From: Epiperipatus broadwayi
Taxonomy: Eukaryota > Onychophora > Udeonychophora > Euonychophora > Peripatidae
DNA: 64,000 bases
Assembly: GCA_028023455.1 (NCBI GenBank)
Contig: JAQFVV010006293.1
Location: 4,041,059-4,105,058, forward strand
Direction: 5' to 3'
The notes below the pieces were generated by a model. The model saw only the letters and a program-made list of their open reading frames with translations. It was not told where the DNA came from and did no database searches. Made by a program: the position numbers and the translations under genes. Positions 1-13,689 of this stretch are shown here, one piece after another. How positions within the stretch are numbered: position 1 is the first letter of the stretch; each line of letters begins with the position of its first letter.

Positions 1-227
1 CTGTTGAAAATAATGTTTATTTCTTGCAGTTCATCTTGATTCCATATCATTGAGGAGGGTTCTTCATTATTGTTTTCTATGAGGTTTAAATTATTTATGT
101 TGGCTTGATTTACCTTCCTAAATCTTGCTGTCTGTGGTAATGCTGGACTTTTTTCGATGCTGTGAGGCTGCTGGTTTATTTTTGTTACGTTCGTGTATGT
201 TTTTGCGTTAGTCTCGCTTCTTGACAT
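1..227 (-). CDS. Partial ORF at window edge, unknown protein (possibly LINE ORF1 N-terminus)
   Basis: Reading leftward from an ATG at 227-225, the minus strand stays open for 75 codons to the window edge, in a segment richer in G+C than its surroundings. The product is hydrophilic, rich in Asn, Gln, Ser and Thr, and includes the stretch NAKTYTNVTKINQQ. That composition, and a Tyr-containing patch like the SYARAV and TYARIV patches in the ORF1 proteins near 51 and 57.7 kb, make an N-terminal piece of a related retrotransposon ORF1 plausible. This is inference. No domain is recognisable in the visible part and no TATA or splice signal was identified. It could also be a host exon. Confidence 0.35.
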   Translation of the reverse strand, partial: MSRSETNAKTYTNVTKINQQPHSIEKSPALPQTARFRKVNQANINNLNLIENNNEEPSSMIWNQDELQEINIIFN

Positions 228-2750
228 GACGCCATGCTTGTTTATGACATTAGAATTTATTTTTGGTTATGAATGACCGTATTACTTACTTTTTGCTAGA
301 AAACAACTGTTCAGTAATCAGCCATCGCTGTCTTTATCTATCACAGTTATATATCACAGTTTTTAAGTGAGAAAACGATTAGAATATGGAAAAAAAAGAT
401 TATTAATAAGACCTTCATTTCTGATGACTTAGGCATATCTATTTATTAATGATCACGATAATAGATAATGCTTTTTTTGCTCATATATTTCCTAAACTAT
501 TTGAAATGATCACCATACAATGAATATTTCTATTCAAAATCTATTCTACAACCATAAGCATGTTTTATTCATTTCGTAAGTTAGTCTATTAATTTTTTTG
601 GCTGGTGAATTTATGTTTTCAATGATATATTTGCTTTTTTTTTTTATTTTCATTATGTAATTACCACTTTGTGCTCATTTTTCATATTTGATTGCAGTAA
701 TAATTTGATCTTTTGGGCACGTGTTTACGCCATTGGATTCGGATCCCCCCATTCCTATATTTGCTTTTTGTTAAAAGTTGTTTCTGAAATTTTGAGTTTT
801 CCTATTTTTTTCTGTTTTATTACACAATTATGCTAACATTTTTTATATTTGATTGTTAAAACTTTGGATCAGTATACTTTGCATTATTTTAGCTTATGCA
901 AATTTCTTGTTTGAGCTTATGCAATTTTAATAGCACATTTGTCCATAATTTTATCTTTTGATATTGTGATTTGTTCCAGCATAGTAGTAAAAAATTCACA
1001 TATTATTTTTAATTATTGATAAAAATTGCGATTTTTTAACAAATTGTCAAAATAATTGGAACACTACCTATCGCACGACCCTTTGTATTTGATTCAACTT
1101 TATTTATTGCTTGCTTATGTCTGTGGTGGATTTTGGGCTCCCCTTAGAAACCAAAATGCTAGAGAATGTGTACTATATGAGTACCAAAAAACTAAAATAA
1201 GATATTAAGTTTAATTCTAAAGATTAAAACTTACATTCAGCAATTCAATGACAGTTCATTTAGTCATTTAAGAAATTGTTTAAAGCTCAAAATAAACCTA
1301 AAACATTTTAAAACCTATTAAAAGTATTTTTTATTTTTGGAACTGTTGTGATTTATATTTTTGATGTTGACATTTCACATAGGGATGATCATCACCATTG
1401 GTGCCCATCTTCAGATATATATATATATATAATGTTTTAAAATTTTTAATTGTATAAAATCACTTAGAAAAAGTGCAAGAAACAAAATTACTAATTTAGC
1501 AGTATTTTATCACTTTAATAAAAATAATATTAAAGTTTTCACTAAAAACTATCAAGTAATTAAAATGGAAATTATTAGTCTTAAATATGATTTTACATTT
1601 AAAATGAAATAATAATGTACAACTCCATTACAAAAAATATATAAATTTTTATTACTGAAAATATACATATAAAATAAATAAACATTTCTCAATTTTCATA
1701 AATAAAAAATCAACTTACATTTTGTATTTATTAATAAATTAGGATACATATAATTCAAGAAAAATACTGATATATATATATTTTTGGTGCATTTTCATGA
1801 TTATTTATTTTATAGATATGCATAAAACGCTCGTGTGTCTAATTATGTTTAAATGTGTGTGTATATACATATATATCCCACACACACTTGCATATCAATT
1901 TTTGTAAATACTTTTAAGATTTTTCAAAATTAATTAAATTTTGTATTTACAAAATGACCGACTAATTTTATTTTTGATGGAAATCTTCCAATGTTGCAAC
2001 ATTATAAAAGATCAGCATTTGCTAAAAAGAAACTGAAAAGAAAAAAAACGAGAATTATATAATTTATTCACATATATCTAATAAACAAATAAAACAAATA
2101 AAACTGTTATTAATATGCTTATAATTATAAAACACTTGGTAACTTTACATACAAGAAATGGCTAAGGTCTATCTTAAATAAATGTGGATTTAAGCAAAAA
2201 TATATTTGAACCCAAAAACTATTATAACAATGTATTAAAAATAATATTGGTAATTATTTAGGTAGGCAATGATTATAGCACAACAAACAAAACATTTCAC
2301 GCGTGCGCACACACAAAACAATTGTAAAAAATAGGGAACAAAACAATTGTGTTATTAAATTCTTTTGAATATGCTTCTCCTTTCTAGCCTTTATTCCACA
2401 GAGTACAGAATGTACTATAAAAATAACTATTTATGGCACAAATTCAGTGTTTATTAACATGCAAACATTTATAAGGATAGTCGCACGTGGATGGTTATAT
2501 ATGTTTATTTTGCTTTTTTTCAAAGTCATTGCTAAATTATATTAGAAACATGTTAAATATTTGATTGTATACATATTTCCACGTCTATCAATAACTTACA
2601 ACTATTCGTTTTTATTATATTTAAATAAAAAAGATTTCAGGTTAATCAACATTATATGAATCACATGCTGATCATAAAATAAAAATATAACAAAATTATG
2701 ATCGGTAAGAGAAGTGTCATATTTCCAGCCTAAGCATTAACTATACATAT
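228..2750. other. AT-rich non-coding stretch
   Basis: No supported gene. It holds poly-T and poly-A runs, a short (TA)n at about 1416-1431, and further simple AT sequence. It may be intron or intergenic. A slightly more GC-rich patch near 715-745 could not be assigned. Confidence 0.5.
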
Positions 2751-2799
2751 TCTAACTCCCCCCGCGCATCCTCACCCCAAAATATACTGTTTATTACGA

Positions 2800-5700
2800 A
2801 TATTACGGGTTCTAGCTCAGTTAACAAATAAATAAATGAAATATTCAGTATTAATTAAAATGATTACTAGCTCTAATTTTAAAATACAAATACGGTTCTA
2901 TTTTAAAATGAATTAACAAATATTTACTATTTTCATGAGACCTGGAGTGACAATACAGGGAACGAGATAGACTACATTGAGCCATTATCCACACGATACT
3001 ACCTCAATGGCATAAGAACACTATCCCCCCTTTTTACTATACCAAATAACTAACTCATAGTATTCTTACGACTTTCTGAGCTCTATTCACTACGATTAAA
3101 ATAATAATCATATCTTAATCTTCTTTATAACAAGAATCTAGCTCAATTAAATAAAATGAAGTAAAATAAAATAAAATCTCAGGTTCATAAATTGTATTTT
3201 AACTGATTTAAAATTACGGTAGTAAAATATGAAAAGGGAATTTTATGTCATAATCTACTACACAGCAACTAATAATAATAAAATAATAATAACAATAATA
3301 ATATAATATAATCTTATTTCTTCCTAAATGAAATAAATAAATACGTATGTGGTAGTATTTTAATAATCTGACAACAGAATACATGTGGTAACTTTAGCAT
3401 ATAATTTAATGTAATATTATGGCAACCGACTTATGACCAATAAATAATATAAAATTATGATCTTTTAATTTTAACATACCAATAAATTCTCAAAATTATT
3501 ATAACACTTTTATGTTTACCTTTTGTGCAAAATTTATATGTCTGTTTCAATTATAAATGTATCGTGATTTCATGCATCCATGTGGAGAAATAACAACTCA
3601 GACACAAAACTTTAAAACAAATTTAAAACAAAGTTTATTAACAACATAAATAAATTAACAATATTTTTACACTATATACATTGGATATCCCTTACTTTCA
3701 TATCTCAACTTATTTTATTAGTTTATAAAATGAAATCAAAATATTATTTACTTTTCCTAGTTAAATCTTATTTTTATTTTTTTTAACACTTAAGAAAATA
3801 CAGTATTATTACTTGATTTATTATTATGGTTATCTTATTACAAAATGCATTTCTTATATGATTATCCCAAACACTTTTCATCCCTAATATTATTAAAATT
3901 ACATTTTTTACAAAATTTACATTCGTAATAAAATTCTACAAAATAATAAAATTTAGTTTTATATTGGTTGTATGGAATCTTACAAAGTCAAAACACTATT
4001 CTACATTCGGTATTAAGTTTTTATTATTCATTATCCGATGTTTATTAATCCTAATATACTCATTCAAGCCTTACTTTGGATGATATAATTATAACTATTA
4101 ATATACCATGCACAAGTATATGTTTATTATACCTTATTGAATTTTCTCTTGATAAATATGCAATACTCATTCCCTCCAACATTAATATTTAAAAAAAAAA
4201 TTCAAATTTTATTATCACTTTTAAAATACTTGGTTTAGATTTCTTTTCAAAATCTTATATTCATTTCTGAATTAATTTTACAATGTATTATATGATTCTT
4301 TCTCTCTTTATGATATTTTGGACTTTCAATTTTAAAGTTACACAATTCTATACATTCAAGCAAATAAACTATTCTTACATAAACGATAACATATCTTCAG
4401 TTCTATTTTATTCATTATTTCTTTGAAAATATCTTTCTGACCGATGCAGATTCACGAAATAAGGATAGCGAAGATAGATGCATAGGATCAAAATACAACT
4501 AGAATATTACTCGTCATATACCTTGACAATCATGGCACAGTGAATTAAAAGACACTATAGAGGAGTGACCTTTACCTGTCTACCAACCTCTATCATAGGA
4601 ACGATGCTAAAGCTATTTCTTCAGCTTTATTCTAACATCAAAAGTTTAAAGATATGCAAAACACTGTCCAAACCATATGTGTTCAGTCATAGGACTCAGT
4701 TAACTATACTAAATCACACAAAACTAAATATGATCCAAATCCCTTATATTTTCCTATTTCTTAAAAAAAAACACATCATCTTGGTTTCCTCTCCACTAGT
4801 ACTTCCAAGTCACTATCCGATCTTATTTCTCAAGATTTTTTCTATACTGTACATCGACAAATACATATCTGCATTACTAACAATAATAAAATTCATTGAT
4901 ATTTTAAAACTATTCCACTGTTCTATAAGAAAATCTTTTTACTACTTTCCTCCATATATTTAATCATATACAAACTATTTAAATATCTGAATACTTTATC
5001 ACATGAAAGTTCAAAAGAATCACACAATTGTTCTGTTAAATTATATTATTAATATACTTTAAATAAATTGTTGCATGCATATTCCGAATTACTCCTATCT
5101 CATTATATGTTAAAATGTTGCATAAAATGTGTACATATAATTAAGACTTTCACACTTCATTCTTAGGTCAATAGATGATCTAAAAAAAATACATTATGCA
5201 TTATAAATAACTATTAAAATTACCAAACGACCTTTATCTCCTCGATCGCGTTCCGTAGGCTTCACCATCCATTTGATCCTTGTAGATATAAGATTCACAT
5301 CCATACACTTTATTTTAAACACTATTTCTATAATTTTATCAAATTATTATATTTAAATTTTAATATTACTAAATTTATGTTTTATGTTTTCCCTAATCTC
5401 ACATAACATTTTATATTTTAAAATAAATTAGTAAAAAATATTCAAACTATATTTACTGTACTCCTTCATCAAATTTTCCTGAAAACCGTTCATACTAAGC
5501 AAAAAAAAAAAAAATTGTTTATCATTTCTTTTCCATTCACTTAATGTTCCTCTCCCTGCTTGTTCAATTTTAAGGTAAAACAAATATCACTTCGTTCAAT
5601 AAATATTCATGAATGATGATCCTTGGTTTTTATAATATTTAATACAATTATTAATTATGATATTAGTTAATCCCGTAAAGAAAACTTCTAAATATTCTCT

Positions 5701-7420
5701 TTTAATATTTCTTGCTAATATTTTCTCCCGCGCGACTTTTACGATGCATCTTCTCAGTACTTTGATTTAAATATTCAATAAAACTTTTCTGCTTCCATGG
5801 ATTCATTTCATTAAGTAAATTAGATTTATATTCTCCAAATCTTTATCTTTATTAAGCATTTCTCTAATGAACACTTTATAATATTTTTAATTCTTCTTAG
5901 AGAAAGTTTTTCGGTTCCTTTTCCATAAAAACACAATAGCTCTTTCATATTATTATTCTGTAACTTTTTTCCTTCTTTTAAAATTCTGGTACTATATACT
6001 TTGTAATGTTTCCTTTAAAAAGACAAACATTCTTTCTCCATTATAACTTTTACATAATTTTTTCTTTATGATATACGCATCTTAATTTTTCCATAGAGAA
6101 GAATAAAAAAAAAACTTCGGAGTAGCCTTTTAAAATTGTGCGTCATAATTTTTCCTGACGGCAAATAACTTTTCTTTTAAGTTTTCTGTATAATGTCCAA
6201 ATTGTATTTATCTGAGTTCTAATGATTTCCTGGTTGATCACAAATAAACTGTATTCAAGGCACTTTACAATTATTTTTACTTTATCAATACTTTTAGGTA
6301 CTTTTTTCTGTAGTATTTCCATTTTTACTGCAAGGTTTCGGCTAAACTTGAATAAAAATCCTGGTAAGAAATCTTTTAAATTAGCCTTCCATTTAAAGGC
6401 AGTTCAAAATATTATATTTTAAAACAAAACTTTTAAAATAAATGCAAAAATTTTTAAAATTATAACACTTTTCTAGCTTATGATCTTATACAGCTAAAAA
6501 AAATATGTTCCTCCTTCCTTTACTTACACATTCCTTCTCCCGCTCCATCTAATTCCTATTTTTCGTCTGCTAAAATACCTCCGTTGATTGGTTAATGACT
6601 TTTTTAGCGTGAACAAATTTACACATTTTTAGTTTTATAATAGATTAAACTTTTTAAAATAAAGAATTTATGACGTCATGTTTTAAAATATTACTTAGAA
6701 TAGTATTTTTAAACTCAATTATAGTTTTATCAAAATCATTTAAATTTTAAAACAATTATTAAAATAACATTCAATATTTCAACTTTTACTTTAATGTTAG
6801 ATAGCAATTACATTTAGTTTTATAATTCACAAACTTTATTATTATATTCTAACAAGTGTGTGTGTGAAGGTATATAATATACAGTCACATGATTACTAAC
6901 TTTATCAGATGATTTTTTTTTTTTTTTAATTTACGTCTCGGTCTAAATTACCAAAACTGATATATTTTATAAAAATTTGGAAAATAATTTAAAAATGTAG
7001 AACTAAATATAATTCTCACCATCCCCAAAGTTTATCTTAAAATATATTAGATTAAATTTGAATATTAATTATAATTATAATATTACATATAGCGTTTATT
7101 TAATTTATTAGTTTTAAAACATTACAATTGAATTGTTAATATACTTTTAACTATTTATAGCTGTATTATTTTATATGGCCAGCTTTTACAACCATAAGCA
7201 AGGATATAATTAAGCTTTATTTAACTGTTTTTTTAAAATAATCCATTACACTTTTATATACCAGGTATTTTTCAGCCTTAAATTGTACTATAAAATCTAA
7301 TTGATCATACAATTATCAATATATTACACAAACGTATTTTAAAATTTAAATTTTTTTAGCAATTGACCATTCTACCTTATTATGACCTATAGATAAGGGC
7401 ACAATATATATTAAATGTAA
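2800..7420. repeat. Large diverged interspersed repeat, copy 1
   Basis: This segment lines up collinearly and in the same orientation with 27240-32330. Shared landmarks include the stretch at 2935-3035 (compare 27390-27490), 4440-4640 (compare 28975-29170), 7150-7190 (compare 32070-32110) and 7380-7410 (compare 32290-32320). By eye the copies are roughly 70-75% identical with many indels. No open frame is conserved. On the minus strand, AATAAA lies within TTAATAAACTTTG near 3630, followed by a possible LTR end and a TGG-type primer-site start near 3578. One reading is therefore an old LTR retrotransposon with a very long LTR (about 3578-7402, minus) and an internal stub. That reading is inference. 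Confidence 0.5.
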
Positions 7421-8454
7421 TAGCACTAAATTGGTAATTATATAAGCAAATTACTCACCAAAAAATAAATTATCCAGCTATAGATTTAATATTGCCTATA
7501 AAAATATATATCCAATTTTTAATTGCCAATTAAGATTTTAAATAAACCATATTTTAGACAATAATAATTATAAATTCAAATTTAAGCCAGTTGCAATGTT
7601 AAAAAAAAGTACTCATGGATAATGATATGAAAGATATATTTTTCAGACTCATTCATATGCTATATTACTTTAAAATATATATGGATGATCCTATAAAAGT
7701 CTCTTACACAAACACACACATATATAATCATTAAAATAATGTTAACAATCCAACCAATCACATTAGCAGTAATAAAAATATTTTTAGTTTTTAATTAGTT
7801 AATTTTTTCTCACCTTATTCTATTTTGCTAACTTTGTTTTAGATTTTAAACAATTGTTGATTTATAAAAATGTAAAAGATATATGTAATCATAGAATCAA
7901 CATTATAGTATCTGATATTTTCTCCTTTCAATAGTGAAGACAAACAATATTGAATTCATATTTTTTCTATTTTTTTCAGTCAGTTTTCAACATTCATCTA
8001 ACAAACACAGGTTTATCTATGATTATAATATTTAGCTAAAATAGTTGGTAACTTACTTGCCAACTACCATTGTATGGCTAATTATGTTAACTATGGGATA
8101 ACCATAAGCATGTTTATGATCTAAAAAATATTCAAGACTTAGTCAGGCTCAAAAATTAATTTCACATCATAAGCATCAGCTAATTACAATAATCACTATG
8201 TGAGGTTTTTAAAAAAATGTATTATTTTTTCAAAACTAAATAGCTCTACTCATCTACTTTAAAAAGTTTTAATTTCTACTGTTTATATTTTAATTTGAAC
8301 ATTTTATTGTTTTTCCTGAAATCTTTATCTTTGACTATAGAAAAGAATTTGCTGCTACCTGAAAGGAACTCTTTGATTTATCTTTATGACCTTAAAAAAA
8401 TAAAACAGGCAAATTCTCAATGTTCACTTTATATGTTCTTGTAATTGTGGCTAT
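7421..8454. other. AT-rich non-coding stretch
   Basis: No ORF, RNA gene or clear repeat boundary was seen here. A short motif ACCATAAGCATG at about 8100 also occurs near 550, and a close variant near 7190, so part of it may be old repeat sequence. Confidence 0.45.
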
Positions 8455-10620
8455 TATTACTATTAGTCTTATGTAATAGATGAAATACCCAGGCTTATAT
8501 ATACCTGTGTCTATATATGGAATAGACAGGGTATGAGCACAGACTTTCACATGACCCACCACTCTCCACACTATCTCATAATACTGATACACCTGAACAC
8601 ATATATGTTGAAAAGATAAATAATCATCAATATATGCATTTCATGCTAAACCAGCAATCATCAGTTGTTCCAGATTACCATCTCTACACATATATGCTAC
8701 AAGTGCTCAGATATATATTAAGATAGCAAATCCTCCTACTTTAATGGACAGGCTTCAATGTACTCCACATTCCAACTCTTCAACTGTCCATCCAATTGAA
8801 AATCTGATGATGGAACTCTCAAAGGCCACCCTTAGGCTGAGATTGTTGTCACACCCATGTTGACCTAAAGGTCAATCTGACCCCTCATGTATAGGACATA
8901 ATCCATTAAATACATATACAAGGGATAGGCAGAAATCACTAATATGTAATAGATGAAGAGTTGAAGAGTTAGAATGTGGAGTACATGGAAGCCTGTCCAT
9001 TAAAGTAGGCGGATTTGCTATCTTAATATATATCTGAGCACTTGTAGCATATATGTGTAGAGATGGTAATCTGGACCAACTGATGATTGCTGGTTTAGCA
9101 TGAAATACGTATATTAGTGATTATTTATCTTTTTGACATATGTGTGTTCAGGTGTATCAGTATTATGAGATAGTGTGGAGAATGGTGGGTCATGTGAAAG
9201 TCTATGCTCATATCCTGTCTATTGCATATATAGACACAGGTATATAAGCCTGTGTATTTCATCTATTACATATTAGAGATGACTGCCTATTCCTTGTATA
9301 TGTATTTAATGGATTATGTCCTATACATGAGGGGTCAGATGGACCTTTAGGTCAACATGAGTGTGACAACAATCTCAGCCTAAGGGTGGCCTTTGAGCAT
9401 TCCATCATCAGATTTTCAATTGGATGGACAGTTGAAGAGTTGGAATGTGGAGTACATTGAAGCCTGTCCATTAAAGTAGGAGGATTTGCTATCTTAATAT
9501 ATATCTGAGCACTTGTAGCATATATGTGTAGAGAGGGTAATCTGGATCAACTGATGATTGCTGGTTTAGCATGAAATACGTATATTGGTGATTATTTATC
9601 TTTTTGACATATGTGTGTTCAGGTGTATCAGTATTATGAGATAGTGTGGAGAGTGGTGGGTCATGTGAAAGTCTGTGCTCATACCCTGTCTACTACATAT
9701 ATAGACACAGGTATATATAAGCCTGTGTATTTCGTCAGATGTCTGCCTATCCCTTGTATATGTATTTAGTGAATTGTCCTATACATGAGAGGTCAGATTG
9801 ACCTTTAGGTCAACATGGGTGTGACAACAATCTCGGCCTAAGGGTGGCCTTTGAGCATTCCATCATCAGATTTTCAATTGGATGGACAGTTGAAGAGTTG
9901 GAATGTGGAGTGAAGCCTGTCCATTAAAGTAGGAGGATTTGCTATCTTAATATATATCTGAGCACTTGTAGCATATATGTGTAGAGATGGTAATCTGGAC
10001 CAACTGATGATTGCTGGTTTAGCATGAAATATGTATATTGGTGATTATTTATCTTTTCAACATATGTGTATTCAGGTGTATCAGTATTATGAGATAGTGT
10101 GGAGAGTGGTGGGTTATGTGAAAGTCTGTGCTCATACCCTGTCTATTACATATATAGACACAGGTATATATAAGCCTGTGTATTTTATCTATTACATATT
10201 AGAGATGTCTGCCTATCCCTTGTATATGTATTTAATAGATTATGTCCTATACATGAGGGGTCAGATTGACCTTTAGGTCAACATGGGTGTGACAACAATC
10301 TCGGCCTAAGGGTGGCCTTTGAGCATTCCATCATCAGATTTTCAATTGGATGGACAGTTGAAGAGTTGGAATGTGGAGTACATTGAAGCCTGTCCATTAA
10401 AGTAGGAGGATTTGCTATCTTAATATATATCTGAGCACTTGTAGCATATATGTGTAGAGATGGTAATCTGGACCAACTGATGATTGCTGGTTTAGCATGA
10501 AATACATATATTGGTGATTATTTATCTTTTCGACATATGTGTCTTCAGGTGTATCAGTATTATGAGATAGTGTGGAGAGTGGTGGGTCATGTGAAAGTCT
10601 GTGCTCATACCCTGTCTATT
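8455..10620. repeat. ~465-bp tandem monomers with one inverted unit
   Basis: One monomer in inverted orientation (about 8455-8945) is followed by direct monomers. The shared word GAAGAGTT starts at 8963, 9434, 9892 and 10360, giving periods of 471, 458 and 468 bp. The last unit is cut off near 10620. Units look about 95% alike by eye. Short ORFs inside (for example 8392-8592 minus and 10031-10276 plus) are the same repeat text on opposite strands and are not genes. Each monomer carries a TATATAAG-type AT box and a cluster of GGTCA/TGACC half sites. The array ends where the decayed LINE begins, so it could be promoter-type 5' UTR monomers of that LINE or a local satellite. Confidence 0.85.
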
Positions 10621-13600
10621 ATTCTTATGGTAAAGGACTATAAATAGGTTGCACATCAACACATATTTTCTAGCATGAAGAGTTTATTGATTTTTTTACA
10701 TTTGGATTTAAGATCAAAAATCATCGTGGTCATTCTTTTCAGTTGCCTGATACTTCATAAATGAATATCAGTTGAGTTTTTTTTGAAGTCAGGATTAATG
10801 TATTGTGTGATGATTTTTTAAATAAATATTTACAAATCATGACAGATAAATCTAAATTATAGATTTTATTCCCCAAAGAATGTAAAGTCATCAGCTGAGA
10901 CAGCAATTGATAGCCAAAAGCAAAGGGGGTTAAGGATTCCCTGATTACAGACACAAACTAACATTCCATGATGACATTTTGATTTAGTTTCTTACAACAA
11001 AAAATCACTTTTGAGTGATGGAAAATAGTATGAAGTGGAAGAACTGTCTGGTATTAAATGGGATATTGTTGAACTTTGTAATATAAGAAAAAAAACATCA
11101 AGAGAACATTCAGTTGACAAATTGGCATATATTTTATTATAAAGACAGTAATATTTAAAGCACAAGTAGAGTGAAATTCATTATAAATAAAAAATGAAGA
11201 ATAATATTATGGAAATTAATAGACAATAAGACAGAGCAATAAGATTATCTATTTAGCTTGAAAGATGCCAGATGAAGATTATCATGATTTATGTTCCAAC
11301 AAGTTCTCACTTTAGTGAAGAAGTAGACAATTTTTATATAGATGTAAAAAATACTTTTTATTATGCCAAAAATATTAAAATTATTATGAGAGATATTTGT
11401 TAGAATCAAAAAATGATTGAAAAATGAAAGTGCTGCAGATAAATTTGACTATAGTGATAGACATAAGAGAAAACATGAAAAAAGAAACAGATTCATGGAA
11501 CTTGTCAGAAAAGAAAAAATGTATATTATAATTTTCTTCATAAAAATGCTAAACAGAAATAAGAAGACATTCAAATGATTATATTTTAAGTAGCTTGTAA
11601 GTTCAACATAGAATATGATCAACAATTAGTGAGATGAAGAATATACATTAATACAAAACTAGAGAATAATATTTTGCTTAAAACTAGAGAAATAAAAACT
11701 ATTGAAAACCACATGATATTCCTAATCTTGAAAAATACTTCAATTGATGATAGTCATTTTAAAATATTAACAGAAGCTTTGCAGATGATCCAACTTAGTT
11801 TGAGATCACTGAAATTAATAAATTGATAACTTCTACTCTACTAAGAACAACAACAAAGATAGTTGTCACAAATAATAGCAATTTACCAGTCAATTTACAA
11901 TTAAGATAAAACTATATATAGAGAAAAAAAAAACGAATATGAGAATATAATAAAAAGACCAATATCAGGAGTTTGTAAAATAATATAAGAAATTAAAACT
12001 ATGAATTAGCAAAAAACTACAGAAGAGAATAAAAGTTTTAAAAGTATAAAACAACATATTGATATTGAAAGAAAAATTATTTCAAAAATAAAAAAAATGG
12101 AACTATTATTAAAAAGAGAGTTTATAACATGAAATGTGGGGAAAAGTTTCATAACAAATTATATACTAATAAAGAATATAATTCAAAACAAAGTATTCCA
12201 TGTAATTACTATATCTTCTAAATTGCCAAAGATTTTAATTGAAAAAGGGAGACATACAATTACATCTACGAGGACAAGCTACAGAAAATGATAAAATAGT
12301 AATACCTCAAAAAAAGTAGGTGAAGATTAAAAAAATTGTTAGCAAAATTATATACCAAATGACTAAATGACAAGAATGTATCAAATGATTGGAGGAATGC
12401 AATAATAATATTGACATGTAAGAAAGGTAATAAAGAAGATATTAAAAATTACAGAACTATCACTCTTCTATCAACTTTAGATTCAAACTAATTAAGAGAA
12501 CAAGCTGAATTTAAAAATGTTTTTAAAGCAAAGGAGATTACAACCAAGCATAAACAGATATTATAAGAAGATTTAATGAATATGAGTTGCCATTATGCTT
12601 TGGATTTATAGATTACAAAAAATAATTTGATAATATAAGCATTAGATAGTGATTAAAGCTTTGAACTAAGAATATATAGACCCAAAATATTGTATTTTAA
12701 AAGATATTTATCACAATGAAACAGTAGTGATTAAATTATATAGTGATACTAAAAAAACTAACATTGAAAAAGATTTTCCCAGGATAATTCTATATCTTCA
12801 AAACGTCTTAACAGCAATTTTAGAAAAAATATTTTATGGATTAAAATAGAAAGCTATGAAAATAAAAATAAATGGCATTGGTGGTCAAGAGGTCAGCACG
12901 ACTGCTTTGCACTTGCAGGCAGTTGCCCGGGTTGCGGGTTCACGTCCCGGCTGATGCTATGACACTAAAAAATAAATGGAAATTATTTAAATCATCTTTA
13001 TTTTGCAGATAATGCTTCAGAATTGCAGGAAATGTTACAAGAGTTATTAAAGAAAGTCAAAAAATAGGATTAAAGATAAATACTAAAAAATCTTTATGTT
13101 CAATGAATTTTTTCAGAAAAAAATAAACATCGATAATCATGAATTAGAAGTTATTTAACTATAAATACTTTGATCATATTATTAATGCAGATAGAAATAT
13201 AATGGAAGAAATTAATCATAAAATTAAACTTGGATGAAATGTTTTTGATAGAAATAACATAATATTAAAAAGAAATATGTTGCCACGTTTTTTAAAAAAA
13301 AAAATTAATAGTTATATTTAACCAGTTCCTACTTATGGATTTGAGGTTTGGACACTTAACAGAAAAGCAGCATAAAAACTTTATACCATTTAACATTATG
13401 AAAAGATGTATGTTGGAAGTAACAAAGAAGGTATTGAAAATGAAATTGGACAAAGAACAATCAGGAATCATTGATCATGAAAGAATTAAGAGAATAAAAC
13501 GGAGCTGGGCGGATAGCATTGCTAGAAGAAATGATAATTGATGGACTAAAGTACAAAAGACCTGAAAAGAGACCACATGTAAGGAAGTTTGTTGGTGTGA

Positions 13601-13685
13601 TATATATATATATAAAGCATTGGATTAGCAGAAACTGTATTAATGTTAGAGAGACCATCTTGCAATGAACATTAAAAAAACAACA
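10621..13685 (+). pseudogene. Decayed APE-type LINE (endonuclease-reverse transcriptase pseudogene)
   Basis: All frames are broken by many stops, but family motifs can be read in order. An APE-like endonuclease part includes KWDIVELCNIR near 11055 and a YVPTSS-like patch followed by EEVDNFY near 11290-11340. RT motifs include KKGN then NYRTITLLS near 12420-12475, GFIDYKK near 12600 and YLNHLYFADN near 12985-13015, where the usual catalytic ADD reads ADN. The C-terminal part has a TYGFEVWTLN patch near 13335 and WADSIARRNDN near 13506-13540. This order matches the common invertebrate endonuclease-reverse transcriptase LINEs. A SINE is nested at 12876-12967; without it the reading frame around the YFAD motif is continuous. 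The element ends in an A-rich tail near 13670-13690. Its first kilobase recurs at 43876-44885. Confidence 0.8.
12876..12967 (+). mobile_element. tRNA-Gly-derived SINE, copy 1 (nested in decayed LINE)
   Basis: A pseudo-tRNA of the Gly type with a box A-like GGTCAAGAGG and a box B-like GGTTCACGTCC is followed by CTATGACAC and an A-rich tail. A perfect 12-bp target-site duplication, AAAAATAAATGG, flanks it at 12864-12875 and 12968-12979. It sits inside the LINE reverse transcriptase region; reading across the duplication without the insert restores a continuous frame. The anticodon-loop region is longer than in the other copies. It lacks the 5' TGTCAA extension seen in copies 2 and 3. Confidence 0.9.
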
Positions 13686-13689
13686 ACAT

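Noticed and set aside
4565-4963. 132-codon ORF
   Set aside because: It lies in the diverged 5-kb repeat, the frame is not kept in the second copy (about 29100-29500), and the product is low complexity.
10031-10276. Small ORFs at 8392-8592 and 10031-10276 with similar proteins as a gene family
   Set aside because: They are the same monomer of a non-coding tandem repeat in opposite orientations; other monomers do not keep the frame open.
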